Positions 33,497 through 45,667 of a DNA stretch of 64,000 nucleotides are shown one piece after another. The stretch's first letter is position 1, and every line of letters starts with the position of its first letter. The position numbers were made by a program, and so were the translations under genes. Source of the stretch: Mesaphorura yosii (lineage: Eukaryota > Arthropoda > Collembola > Poduromorpha > Tullbergiidae); assembly GCA_009869945.1 (NCBI GenBank), contig WIXG01000161.1:1-64000 (forward strand), read 5' to 3'. The notes under the pieces were generated by a model. That model saw only the letters and a list, made by a program, of their open reading frames with translations, ran no database searches and was not told where the DNA came from.

Positions 33497-34646
33497 TTCG
33501 GCTCAGTCAATGTGCAGATCTTAACAATTCTAAACTCGAAATCGAACGGCTGACGAATGAGTCGGATGGAACACTGTACGGCTTACTGATGGCGGTGTCG
33601 AACATCCTTATCACCAAAACCTGATCTTGATCATGCCCAGCCTTTAACCCAATTCAATCGCTGACACTCAAGTTGACAAAATTTCGAAATCAAACTGAAT
33701 AGACACCCATAGCACACATCAATGTCAAGAGACAACTTGATAAAATGGCACTTCAAATTTGCGAAATTATCAAATTTGTCATTAAGGATTTGCATGTAGA
33801 TATTTACTATGTGACCTCTTTGGAGACTGCTTCATAAATTCCGATTAGAATGTTGGTTGTTGAGCGTATTGTCTTGCGAAACAATGGAGCGATGGACGCG
33901 GTAGTACAGCAGCAAGTAAACACAAAATGTTGGATGTAATCATGTTATAATGGTGAAACCTTGGCTTCCATCTCGGAAGCGCCAATTTACAGGCGGCAGC
34001 GGAGGAAGCCAATGCATCTTACATTTTCTTGACACTGTACAGAAGAATGTGTATGATCACGCTTCACTACTTCAATATTTTGAGGTGGCAGCGGAAGAAG
34101 CAAGCTGGGGTTGACACTTGAGAATTGACCCTTAATTTTATTCCTTTTCAAGGGGCAATTTTGTCGTGTAACCATTAACTACAAATTTGCTTCTATCAGC
34201 AAAACATAGTGAAGCAGATTTAAACTTGTGATCGAAGACCCAGATTGAAAAGAGGTGAGACGGACACAGGACGATATTTGCCGAGGAAGCAAATGACAAA
34301 TACAAGTGTGTTAGAACGATTATAAGTCTAACAACTAGTTGTTGGATCTAGTGTCCAACGCCACCATACAGGATTATTATTTCGGCCCATGGTATGATCG
34401 ATTCTGTAAAATTCACATTGATCGTGAGGCTTTGTAATCTACGTGTTTAGGTGGGGAAAGCGACAGGTAGAACAACGAATGATCTTACAAGTTCTCATCG
34501 GGCCGATTTTTATAATTCAATTGCGTTCAATTCTACTGTTGTAAGATGTGCTCATTTTGCTCATTGTTTACCATGATTATTTCATGTATCAAATACGCAC
34601 GTAAAATAGTAGTTTAGTTAGTTAAGTAATCATTGAAGCCATCAGG
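33497..34646. other. Intergenic region, nothing recognised
   Basis: About 1.15 kb. A short degenerate direct repeat (ggcggcagcggaggaagc near 33992 and ggtggcagcggaagaagc near 34083) is visible. No gene is supported. Confidence 0.4.
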
Positions 34647-36607
34647 TCAATTTCTCCAATTATCATCCTGGTCTGCGTGACTTCTGCGTGGCGGATAGAA
34701 GGGACCCCGTCCACGTAGCTGACCGTGGCCTTCCCCGTGGTCACGAATTCTCCATGAATTGCCACCAGCGCCTCTCCCACGCATCATGGAAACCCGCTGC
34801 GTTCTCTCCAAAGCGTTTCTCACATCTTCCCGCATGCTTTGCAGTATCTCATCCGAGTTGCTCTGCTCCAACGCAACCATGGCCTCTATCTCTTCGTAAA
34901 TTAAGTGAACATTAAGTTTATCCCTCGGCCATTGGTATCTCTGGCAGCGGAAGTGGACACTCTAAAGTACGATTAATGATATCAATCATCATGCTCCTTA
35001 AGGTGCTCACGCTTTATGATTAATTGCACTTACACCAGGCGACCAGCATCCCGAATCTTGCCACAATTTAATCCCGTCTGTGTATTGCCCAGTCATGAAC
35101 AACAATGTGCCCTTGTATTCTTTCAGCATCGACTTTTGTTTTTCGGTCCAAAGATTGTTCTCCAAGCTTTCATTAATCAAACTCATGATTTCTGTCTTAT
35201 TATCCTCCGGGCGAGACATTAAAGTCATGATGAGGTCGACCAATGCCGAATAAAAATGTGGCCACTCTCTCAACGAATCACGGAAGTACTCAATGGCCCT
35301 GCCAATGTTACCATCCTGCAACATTGACAATTTCATTCAATCACAATCGCCTCAATCCCAATCAATTTGATGTTTGTGGATCTTGGTGCTTACGATGATC
35401 AAAGTGTAGAGGCCACGTTTGTGGAGCACCCGGCCAGAATTGGGGCACTTCATGAACGCTTCATCCAAAAGCCTCTTCGCGAGCTCAACTTCTTCTGATG
35501 TGACTGTCATGTTGACACCAGAATTGGAGCGTATGCAAATGCTCATAGCAATGCTCAGCATAACTTGAACGCTTGAGTTGGCCACAAGAATTTTGCTAAA
35601 AGCCAATGCAAAAAAGTTGCTTATTGAATGCCAACTCGTATGTTCATTGCTAATTATTGCCTGACTCACTTAATCTTATTCATGACGGCTCGCTTCAGCT
35701 CGTCGCGGCTTGAGAACACTTCTCCAGCACATTCCACATGCCACCCTCCTCGTTCGTCTGGCCGTTTGCCGAGTTCTCGAAGACACTCAATGTTGTGCAT
35801 GAGCACCCGCGGATTGTCACCATCAATCAACATCGCCTTCAAGATGGCATTTTTCATTTGTTCGAGCAGTAGCGTTCGATCGTGAAAATTATCCCTACTT
35901 GAGTCACGGTATTTATGCCATAGTTGTTTGTAGACACGAAGATACCACTCTGGATTGTCTGGATCCAGTGTAATCATTTGGTTCGGCTCGTTGTTTCGTT
36001 TCTTCCAAAACGACCCGGGAAGTCGCTCGAAAAAGTAATCTTTTGCGGCGATGATTGCCGCCTCAGACTTGGCCCCGAGCCTATTGTAGTCTGACTCATC
36101 TTCTTCGCGATCCATTTCGTCGTCATTAATGTATTTGCTCAGCACTCCAAGCACAAAACTAATGCCATCCAAGTACGCAATGTCAATAATGGAGTTTGAG
36201 CTTGCCTTTTCCACCAGCCTCTCCGCTGTCCTGAGATCAGAAACTGCCTGCTCCTGATTCCGGTTGACCTTTTGCAAGAAGGCACTTGTGCACATGTCGG
36301 AGAGATACTCGATTCCATGGAAGTCAATCGCCAACAGCATTTCACTCTCATCCTCTGTCGCCTCTTGATAGTCAATGTTGATTGACCTGATGATAGAATC
36401 GCATATGTCCGGCGTCAATTCACTGGCATCTACCCAATCACCGTGGAAGTGGCCCGGACCCTGCAGCAAAAGACAAAAAGCAGTTTGACAAAAAGCAGTT
36501 TGACAAAAAGCAGCGCTTTACTGCTATGCTGTGAGGTGTATCTTTACCCTATTGTTCAGGTCCAGATTGCCGAATTGAATGTCCAAGTCCAGTGCACCCA
36601 TAGCCAT
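34647..36607 (-). CDS. Helical (TPR-like) protein with RG-rich C-terminus, family unknown
   Basis: Five exons on the minus strand (36607-36548, 36460-35670, 35595-35394, 35315-35034, 34961-34647) give 549 aa. I do not recognise the family. The body is rich in amphipathic helices with TPR-like spacing, for example WYLRVYKQLWHKYRD, LAKRLLDEAFMKCPNSGRVL, GRAIEYFRDSLREWPHFYSA and YKGTLLFMTGQYTDGIKLWQ. The tail has RG motifs (SMMRGRGAGGNSW, GQLRGRGPFYPPRR) and ends ADQDDNWRN, which suggests RNA binding; that is inference. Cytosolic or nuclear location is likely, as no signal peptide is present. A damaged paralogue lies 0.8 kb upstream. It could belong to an IFIT-like or other TPR family. Confidence 0.78.
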
Positions 36608-37429
36608 TCTAATTCTTGAATAGCAGCATATGCTTCAGAATTCTGATGAAATCGCAAAAGCAATGCCGAACGCGAACCAAAACTTGTGTGTTTGTAGCAA
36701 TTGAGTGAATGCAAATTGCAAACGCGAATTAACTATGACTCATCAGAGATTGAGCTTTTGGGGATGATTGTTTGTCTTTATCTGCAGGCTCTCTGCTTCA
36801 ACTCTTATCTTGTCAGAGGACGTCAAAATGTTCCGAAATGGATCAGCGAGTGAAGCATAATGGACACAGGACACAGTAGATGAAGCAGAACTTTCTATGC
36901 AGTCTGCAGTAAATATTGCGATTGAGCCTTAAGTGTACTAATGCAATCATGCGCAATAAATGTGATGTCCCTGCTTCCTACTTGTCGTTTGTACATGTTT
37001 ATATTTTGCACTCATCGTCAAACTCTCAAATTACAAATTATTTTATGACTTCTCTCAACTTTTATCCACGCATATTTTGTTTTCGCTTATTACTTCTACA
37101 GTGTCCAGTTCGTAAAAGCTTACTTACTGATTTTCGATTTATTAATTTAGTTTAGTTTCCATTTTTACTATTTCCTATTTTACACTTGCTTTACCTATTT
37201 TCATTTGATATTTTAGAGATTGAAAGTATGAAGTACGTCTAGATCATTTGACAATTTCTGAGAACATTTTTGTACACGATTCAATAAACAATTTCCACCT
37301 ATTTGAAGCTACACAAATTCGTAACCTTCTAGCTTATTGACAATTCAGATTCATATAAACTCTGAACAAAAGTTAGTTGTACAGTGAAAAGGCTTGCTAT
37401 AAAACCAAATCAGTTGTGCGGTCTTTGTT
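36608..37429. other. Intergenic region, nothing recognised
   Basis: About 820 bp of AT-rich sequence between the intact TPR-like gene and its pseudogene, with no supported gene. Confidence 0.4.
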
Positions 37430-38291
37430 TCAGTTTCTCCAGTCGTGGTCTTGGTCAGCAATACCACGATCTGGAAATGGTTGCCAGCCACCTCGGTGTG
37501 GTAATGACCGTGACCTCTGCCTCTGAAACCTGCGCCATTGACGTTCGCATTGCCCCGACCTCGGTCGCCAGCGCAAGACTAAGTTCTCTGACGATCAGAT
37601 ACAGATTAATTCATTCTTGTGGCCACTGGTGCCGGTCGTAATTGAATCGTAAATTCTGCAAGGCATATTTTTTCTGAGGATGGATTCTACAACACGCTGA
37701 CAAGTAATTAAGTGCGCCCAATGAAGTAGTCCTTCATGGCTAGAATCGCCGCATAAGTTCGACGGCCCAACCGACCGTAAGCGGCGTCAGCAGTCGCGTT
37801 GTCCAGCGGCTCGCCATCGATGTATCTTTGCAAGACATCCAAAATAAAGCATATTCCGTCCAGATGTGCTTGATGAACAAGTTCATTCGTTCGGGCCGTC
37901 CTCTTCAAATCTCGAGCAGTTTCGATATCCGCTCTTGCATCTGCCGCGTTTCCATTGATCATGTTTAGGAAGGCACAAGCTGCCATATCTGACAGGAATT
38001 TGATGCCAATGTAGCGAAACGTGAGCAAAGTCTCGTTCTCATTCCGAACAGTTTCCTAATAGTCCAGTTCTATTTCGGTGACCACACCGATCGCGATCGC
38101 AGGCGTCAAATCAGGCAACGAGCCTTGAATCCAATGCGCGTGAAAGTATTGCTGGAATGCGAATCGCGAATCAATTGGTGAACTACAGAATATCGTCACA
38201 CTGTTATCAACTGGTGGTTACTTACCTTGTCATCCAGTTGCAGATTGTTGAGGTGATTTTCCAAGCCGTTCCCAGGTGCAGCGTTGGCCAT
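37430..38291 (-). pseudogene. Truncated pseudogene copy of the TPR-like/RG protein
   Basis: A first exon (38291-38226, 22 codons, MANAAPGNGLENHLNNLQLD) with a good donor is followed by a second block starting QYFHAHWIQGSLPDLTPAI. This aligns with HFHGDWVDASELTPDIC of the intact gene. At 38058-38056 an in-frame TAG replaces the Gln codon of the intact gene (IELDY-stop-ETVRNENE against INIDYQEATEDESE). The block ends MKDYFIGRT-stop at 37708. The three middle exons are missing. A relic of the last exon remains at about 37580-37430 with GFRGRGHGHYH and, one frame off, ADQDHDWRN-stop. So it carries a nonsense codon, an internal deletion and a frameshift. Confidence 0.82.
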
Positions 38292-39131
38292 TATGAGTCG
38301 CAAAATATTGTGCGCTGGCGACAACAAGAATTGGGTGAGTTGGCGTCAACTCGCCTGTCAGCTATTTCTCGGGTCACCAGATAAATACGATTTTCTTGTT
38401 GTATCAGACCAAAAGCTTTTAGACAAACACACTATACTTTTTAGATAGGATGAACAATTGCGGCAATTGAAGTTGGAACTGAATTGGAGTTGAAACCAAA
38501 CTAATCAGGGCAAAAATCATAAAGAAATGAACCAAAGTTAGTAAAGCAAACCAAATCATCATCACATCCGTAATATCAAAGGCTGCGTGCCGAAGCTTCT
38601 CAGAAGCACAACGAAAACGGTTACTTTGCTGCTGCCGTTGGTGAGTCAGACTGGTGTGATATTTGATATCTCGAAATCCATAATTTATAAAATTGTCGTT
38701 TTTATTTTATTTTATTAAATCTAGCATGTCTGGAATCAGTTCATTTGTGCCATGCCTTTGTGTTTAAGTATTATACTCGAAAACTAGATATGGACTATGT
38801 GGACTAGATTGGAACCTAGTGCAGGGTTTCACAAAAATGTTCTTATGTTTGGATTCTTTGGCAATGAAACGTTATGCTCGAATTTTTGCGACTCATCAAA
38901 ATTTTCTGTCAATTTATCAATTTCATAAATCAATGTATAATCGTGTACCGAGCCTGGAGCTCGATTCCAACGCAATTGTGTAAACAATCACGCGAGTAGG
39001 TACAACAAGTGGTGCTGAGGCTAAAAGTCTCAACTCAGCACTAATTTTGTTCTGCTAACGGCTATCATTGTGTAAACTCTAGATTACGATTGCAGCCAAG
39101 CCAAAGTCAGAGCACAATAATATTTCCACTT
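38292..39131. other. Intergenic region, nothing recognised
   Basis: About 840 bp, AT-rich, with no supported gene. It would contain any further exons of the possible minus-strand gene that starts at 39343, but none could be identified. Confidence 0.35.
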
Positions 39132-39343
39132 ACGCATACAAAATACATAGAAAAAAAAATGAGTAAAGAGTAGTCAAAGGGTTGGATACTTTTCTCTGTC
39201 GTACCGATAAGAGACAAGGCTAAAATATTCACGCTTCTTCTATAATTCCACAAGCCGTGTTGTTCTTGTGCTGGTGAAGCGGTGTAATTCATGCTCATTG
39301 TCGACACTTCATCATCGGCCTCATTCTCGCTGTCGGTCACCAT
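39132..39343 (-). CDS. Possible first exon of an unknown membrane protein
   Basis: A minus-strand frame opens with ATG at 39343 (MVTDSENEADDEVSTMSMNY...) and reaches a hydrophobic segment YSLLIFFSMYFVC. It is followed by a strong donor GTAAGTGG near 39131. It is divergent from CMTR1, whose start is 170 bp away on the other strand, so a shared promoter region is plausible. No downstream exon or family was recognised; it may be spurious. Confidence 0.3.
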
Positions 39344-39513
39344 TTGCTGATTTATTTGTGTACGTCACGGTTAGGGAGTGCGTAGTGCGAAAATTTGCCA
39401 TTGAAACCGAAACTTACACTTAACAGTCTTCAGTCAACTTTTTGACCAAGCGCATTTAAAGCGATTTCATGTCAATATTTATTGGCATAAAACTTAACTG
39501 CTTTGCAAGAAAG

Positions 39514-42500
39514 ATGGATTTCTACTCTCAGAACGAGAAACCTACCGATTCGTCGTCTGGTACCAACCGTTGCTAAATTTTCGCTTTCTCAAGATGGTCA
39601 TTGATCGCATGTTTTGCCAGTTTCAGAGCAACATCCTGACTCCAAGTCTGGCATCGAAAAAAGAAAGTCGGTGATCAAAAAAGTTAGCAGGAAGTCAGTG
39701 ACGGGCTCCGCGGACAACTCAAATTCCATTACAAAAATTAAAAGAAAGAAATTATCTGAATCTTCATCTTCAGGTGTTTTTAACTTGTCCTCCCTAAATG
39801 ACAAAAGAGGTATACGTAAAATTTTGTTCGAATGCAGATGACGGGCAACCAGAATCCAAGAGAACAAAAAATGGACATCCTCTTGGTCTTGGATTTTACT
39901 CATCTGGCACAGTCTCAACTGAAGGTTCATTTTTATATGAATGTCAACGCTTCCGCTTTCTTCCAGCTCTCGGTGTTAATTTTACAAAAAGAGGCTTTTG
40001 ATTTAGGCACGCCACAGTCCACAACAGCTGCAACTTCTATCCGGAAGAGAAAGCAAGACCTCGAGGATGTCCGGCAGCCGAAGCATGCGAAGGACAATCT
40101 TGATCAACAAAATGTACCCACATCGATGATATCGATCCCGAACGCGGAGCGAATGATGCAGCGGATGGGTTACAAACCTGGAGCCGGGTTGGGCAGGCAC
40201 GGCGAAGGCATCAAAGAGCCGATTGAACCCAAATCACTCGCTGCCAGGTATGTCGTAGAAAGGAACATCCGAGTACTGCAACATTATTTTGACGATGTTA
40301 TCTCTTATTTGTCAGGAGTGGACTTGGGTTTTCTATTCCTGGTCTTGAGCTTGGCAAACAAGACTGGAATTTTGAAGCCGAGGTAAGTTGGCTTCGAACA
40401 ATTTCACTGAACTTCCAATACGCGAAAGACTTTTAACTTCGCAGGAGATTGTAATTGAGGAGAAAGTTCAGTGGCTTCCTCCGCCAACAGAGCAGCCGAA
40501 ATGGACTCTGGCAGAACTCTTGTCCTGGCGATTGATTGATAAAGAAAGTCTGGACATCAGCCAGGCTACCGACTTTTGTGATAAGGATGTGCTACAAAAA
40601 ATCCTTAAATCGAAGGTCTGCTCAAACGAATGCTCTTCATTAGATGAATCTCAACCCGTCGTCGCTTTTTAGGACACTCTTGATTCAATGGACAACCGCA
40701 AGTTTGGCGACGCACGCTTCCGGTCAAATCCCTTTGAAAAGATTGGGAAAGCAATCTACATGAACCGTGCTGCTGTCAAAATGGCAAATCTGGATGCAAT
40801 TCTGAATTTTGAACTGACCATGAGCAATCCCACCTCTAGTTTGATATCAACTTCTGCACCGGATTTGTTCTACTTTGCAGGTTTGCACTTTATAATTGGC
40901 CTAATAGCCCTTCAATGTATAAATAGCTGGACTTGATTTTAATTTGGGTTTCAGACGTTTGTGCTGGTCCAGGAGGATTCAGTGAGTAAGTGCAAAAGAG
41001 GATTTTCCCTTACTATTAAGTGCACTTTTCATGCTCTGTGTCTTGAGAAAACTTTCCCTTCACTCTTTCCATTTTCACTTGTCCTCAGGTACGTGCTTTG
41101 GAAGAGAGGCTGGCAAGCGAAAGGGTTCGGTTTCACCCTCAAGGGTGACTGTGATTTTAAATTGGGCGACTTCATTGCTGGCACGCCGGAAACTTTCGAA
41201 CCTCATTACGGTATGTTTCTCTGTCCATGTTATGCACCAGTTAAGTTAACTCATGATACATTTGCATTTGACGCAGGCGTAAATGATGACGGCAATATTT
41301 TTGATACTCGTAACATTGAGAGCTTTATCGCGTACGTGAAATCTGCAACTGATGGGAAAGGAGTTCACTTAATGATGGCTGATGGTGTAAGTAAATTATT
41401 TAGTCGAATCTCGGTTGGGTTCGGACTCAATTCTGGCATCGCACTATGGGACAGGGTTGGGTAAAAAATGGATAAAAGGGGGTATCGTATACCAAGATTT
41501 GAGTTATACTAGCCGAATCCATTTATAAAAAAAGCGTCGATCGTGAAAATTTCATTCAAATCTGTTCATACCTCGCCCAGTAATGACAATATGATTCAAG
41601 CACTTTCAAAAGAAATGCATCGGCACGGGCTTCGTTTGCTTTTTTGTGCTATTTTGTAGCTTCCAAAGACAGACAGAGACACATGTCTGATGTGTTAGTC
41701 ATTCTCTAGCAAAATCCTTCCCACGCCTTCCCCCTCTCATTTTGCTCTTAAAATATATAAGCTCAAAGTCCTGCAATCGAGATCGTCTTTGTTTCAAATT
41801 CAGTTATGAATAAACAACCCAAGGAGGTTATAAGGAGCTTAAAAGGCGCAATTTCGAAATTTTTTATACTCCGAAACGACTTTTGCTGAAATACTTTACT
41901 GCTCTACATTCAGTAAGTGACTAGCTCCAGTTCAGAGTTCAGATTCGTTTAGCAGCTTTGCAGATATTGATGCATCGAAAGGATATTTTACTGAACAGTG
42001 TCTTACCAGTCAGAATGTTGCGCGAGGAAGCATCCGAAGCTCAAAATAAATACTAACGAAAATTTCGTCTTGAACATGCTCGAAAAACAAGTCGTGAAGA
42101 CAATCTGAAGGATATTTTCTTTTGAGTGTTTGACGCTTCAGACTCTGTAATATCTAATATTGGCATGGAGGGCAGAATGGCTAAACGTAAGCGGTTATCA
42201 CTTCCACACTAGGTGCAAGATTTGTTCTTAACGCTTGATGTGCCTCAGTCACTACAATGTACTTCGGATGACGATGAGGAGCCAGACACTCCGGATTCCA
42301 AGAAATATTACTTCATTTGGAGAAAATTGAATTAACAGACGAAATGAACGAAGTTGAGTTGACTTAATTAACCTTATATTGTAACTACGTTTATACTTAA
42401 TAGTTATTTTGTCAGTTCACGACACATTTCAAGCCTTTTCAACTCATTTACATAAAATACTGAACGTCTTTCACTGCTGCAATAAAGATTTTTGAGTTTA

Positions 42501-45500
42501 GTTTTGAATTCAAAGTTCACCCGGCCGGGAAAATCAATATTTTGGAGGAGAATATTCACAAAATTTTAGAAATGGTCATTTTTACCCCTTTTTGCACCAT
42601 TTTGACTTTATTTCACTTTTTACCCTACCCTGTCCCATAGTGATCGAGTTGGTCACCGTTTCAAATAAAATATACTCGATTTCGTATACAGACGTGATTA
42701 TTAGGTGTGTCAGGTGGGGTATAAGTTATAACCCAATTGGTTATAATTTTCAGGGATTCTCGGTGGATGGACGCGAAAACATTCAAGAGATTCTAAGCAA
42801 GCAACTTTACTTGTCCCAAATTGTTGTAGCACTCGCAATTCTCAGAGAAGGTAAGAATTTATGACTCTGGTTAGTTGAACTGTCATACGCCACTGCAAAA
42901 TAAGATTTTATGCATGATTTTCAGGCGGGAACTTCATATGTAAACTTTTTGACATCTTCACCTCGTTCAGTGTGGGCTTAATTTACCTTTTACGAGCATG
43001 CTTCGACGGTATTGCCATTCACAAGCCCAACACGAGTCGGCCAGCCAATTCGGAGCGTTACGTGCTGTGCAAAGGAAGGAAGTCCACAGAATTAATTGAG
43101 CCCACGTTAAAATATTTACTGGATACCCACGAACTCATGTGGCAATTATCACGGGACAAGGACAACACCCCGAAGAAGGATGTGATGGAACTCGTCCCGT
43201 TAAACATTCTGCTGAACGACGATGAGTTTCACAATTACATTTACAATTCCAACAATCAGTAAGAGCGAAATCAAATCAGTAATAAGCTTGTGCACGTAAA
43301 AATTGGCGACTAAACGCGTATTTTGCACACGTTTGAGTTCAGTCTTGGTGAACGTCAGATACAGAATTTGGAGAAAATTGTCGCATTTTACCGAGATATT
43401 AGTCTTGTTGAGAAACGGCAACACGAGACAAAGCTGCAGTGTCTAAAGTTTTGGAAGGTGCCAATCGAGAGAAGGAGAGCGTTTCCTAAAGGAGCCGCGC
43501 CTGAACCACCACAAACAAAATTTTACGATTTACTCAAATCAGGTACGATACAAACTGCTGGGGACAGCACATCAGAACACTGCCGGACATCTTTGGATAA
43601 TTTGGTAATTTATGTCGTGAATCGAAACTTATAAACGGTTCTCATGTTGCAGATGACGCATCCTTCATACGAAACGACGAGACTGCACTCACAACGTCAA
43701 GCATGAAATCCACGTTCCGGTCGCCCTGTGATTGGGCAGCGGTGGCCATCTGTGGTGACAGAAACCGATCCAAGCGAGGGTTGTATTTGGGTACGTATAT
43801 CCCAAGATTTTGCACAAATTATGAAGGAATCTGTGACTCCTAATTAACCAATTCAACTGCTAACTGACCAGAGAAAATTGACTTGTGTTAGTGTTTGTTT
43901 TCGTAAGTATCGCTCCGCTTTCGTCGACTTACAAAAGCTTTGCGTGCAGAATCTTCATGGGCTTCGAGGCACTGTAATTGAACTCGCCAGATCCACCGAT
44001 TAGGCTCGCCCACAATGCCGCAAATCCTTTCACTAACCCAATAGTGGGCTCTGGGATTGCATTTTATTAGCATACTAAGAGAATGGCCGAAGTCAAAGAG
44101 GTCCGCTCCTATTTCATTCAAACCATCAAGTGTCGATTTTATTCAACAAGCATGTATTTATAAGCGATGTGTGAACAGAAGCAAACTTACGATCTAATAA
44201 TTACACTACTTAACGCAATTTTGAGGTTTATGCCAAGCTCTACAACGATGAGTGGTCCTATCCTGTAGCTGAGTTCATACATTCGATTTGGAAACTTTGT
44301 CGGAGTTTTTTCTGAAGTCGCAATCCTGTTAAAACGCGAAAACATGAAAAATAGAATCTATGAAGGTCATAAAATGGTTACGGTAATAAAGTAATGACAG
44401 ATTGAACATCTACCTCTTGACTCGTTCTCGCTTTGACTCAAGAACATCCCCTTCACGGCTTCTTGTATGCTAGCAGCAAGTTCGGAATTGCACACTATGT
44501 GCAGTCTGGTTACATACGTTGCACGAAATGCCAGTTAATTATAATAGGAAGGAATGCTTGAGTAAACAGCAAACCCGCACAAAAATCAGACATGATTCCT
44601 GACAATTTATTGCACAAGACTTTTAGGTTTCTGCCATTACAGGTTTGGGAGGCACAAAAGTATTCCGACTCAATGGGGCCAGGTGGGACCCCGTTGACAT
44701 TAAGATGGAACTGTACAGGGACACTCTCGTTTATGGAGAGATCGTCGACGAAGTGCGCGATGTCACAAGGCCGTCGGCAAGCAGGCGTGTCGCATTCCAC
44801 ATTATAGACGGGATGGTCCTAGGTGGTGAAGACGTTCGCGGTCGAGATTTTTGGGAACGCCAAAGAATGTGTGAAAGATTCGCAAAAGCCTTGAACAAAC
44901 CGACTGTAGTAACACTCGTTGCAGTTCGAGCGAAGCAGGTGATTCCTATGGAGCGAATTGGCCAGGATTTGTTGCATGGGTTGAGTAGAAACCCGCCCGG
45001 TTCCAAAATCTACTTACCAATTGATCTCGGCAGTGAACAAACCAGCAAAATATTGGTTGGTGGATTGCTGTTTCTGAAACTCTCAAGCGGTACGTCAGTT
45101 TGCTTCTGTGAGTGGAAGGTGACGGCTTCTTGACCGGAAAGAATTTAAGATGTAAATGTTCTCACTCTCAGACCCTTGGATGATTGTTCGCAGCAAGAGA
45201 GAGCAAAAGCTGTATTACTACAATACGCAAACGCGTTACTCGTCCTTCGAGACGATCTCCGATGCGTCCGCTGATTTTAAGTGAGTAACGCCATAAATTA
45301 CACCAATTCATCTTGTGAAATTAATCATGCTTCTGAATCGAACCACTCTTGTCGACAGATACACAATGTCAAAGCGTGTCGTGTGGTGGTGGGATAACCA
45401 GACAAATTTTGGAGTCGATGATGCAACAATAGATTCCTCATCTCTTGAGCCTACTCCTGGAGAACGAGTTCATGTTACCCCTTTTCTCCGGTTCATGCAA

Positions 45501-45515
45501 AGCATTCCATCATAA
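39514..45515 (+). CDS. CMTR1: Cap-specific mRNA 2'-O-methyltransferase 1
   Basis: Seventeen exons (39514-39559, 39621-39809, 39838-39924, 40007-40247, 40316-40382, 40445-40615, 40673-40880, 40955-40985, 41089-41210, 41277-41386, 42754-42850, 42925-43258, 43343-43542, 43653-43790, 44643-45089, 45172-45280, 45359-45515) join in phase to 917 aa. It methylates the ribose of the first transcribed nucleotide (cap 1), in the nucleus. Order: basic Ser/Lys N-terminus; G-patch at about 150-186 (AERMMQRMGYKPGAGLGRHG); RrmJ/FtsJ methyltransferase with AdoMet motif FADVCAGPGGFSEYVLW near 335 and catalytic K303 (NRAAVKMAN), D423 (MMADG) and K463 (NFICKLFD); SRPANSERY; guanylyltransferase-like region; degenerate WW domain near 830-866. 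K-D-K spacing (120 and 40) is close to that of the human enzyme. Intron 10 holds a transposon. AATAAA lies at 45594-45599. Confidence 0.95.
41442..42642. mobile_element. Non-autonomous TIR DNA transposon in CMTR1 intron
   Basis: The ends are inverted copies: the left begins CACTATGGGACAGGGTTGGG at 41442 and the complement of the right end begins CACTATGGGACAGGGTAGGG at 42642. They match at 25 of the first 26 bases. The element is flanked by the 4-bp direct repeat ATCG (41438-41441 and 42643-42646), consistent with a target-site duplication. At 1,201 bp with no long open frame it looks like a deletion derivative. The near-perfect ends suggest fairly recent insertion. The superfamily was not identified; 4-bp duplications occur in several DNA transposon groups. 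Confidence 0.85.
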
Positions 45516-45667
45516 CTTCATTCTAGCACTCCTCCACGCTGTCACTGCACACCACCCTTACTTGCATAAAACTCTTTGTTCACTGTTTCAGCAAATAAAC
45601 AACGGCTTTATTGAATTTCTATAGACAATTTCTATGATATTTCTCCAACTGACTTTCATCTTTTATT

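Noticed and set aside
37430..38291. Second functional TPR-like/RG gene
   Set aside because: An in-frame TAG, missing middle exons and a frameshifted tail make a functional product unlikely.
41442..42642. Possible intact transposase in the CMTR1 intron element
   Set aside because: The longest frames are short and interrupted, for example a start at about 42163 that stops after 14 codons, so the element was called non-autonomous.
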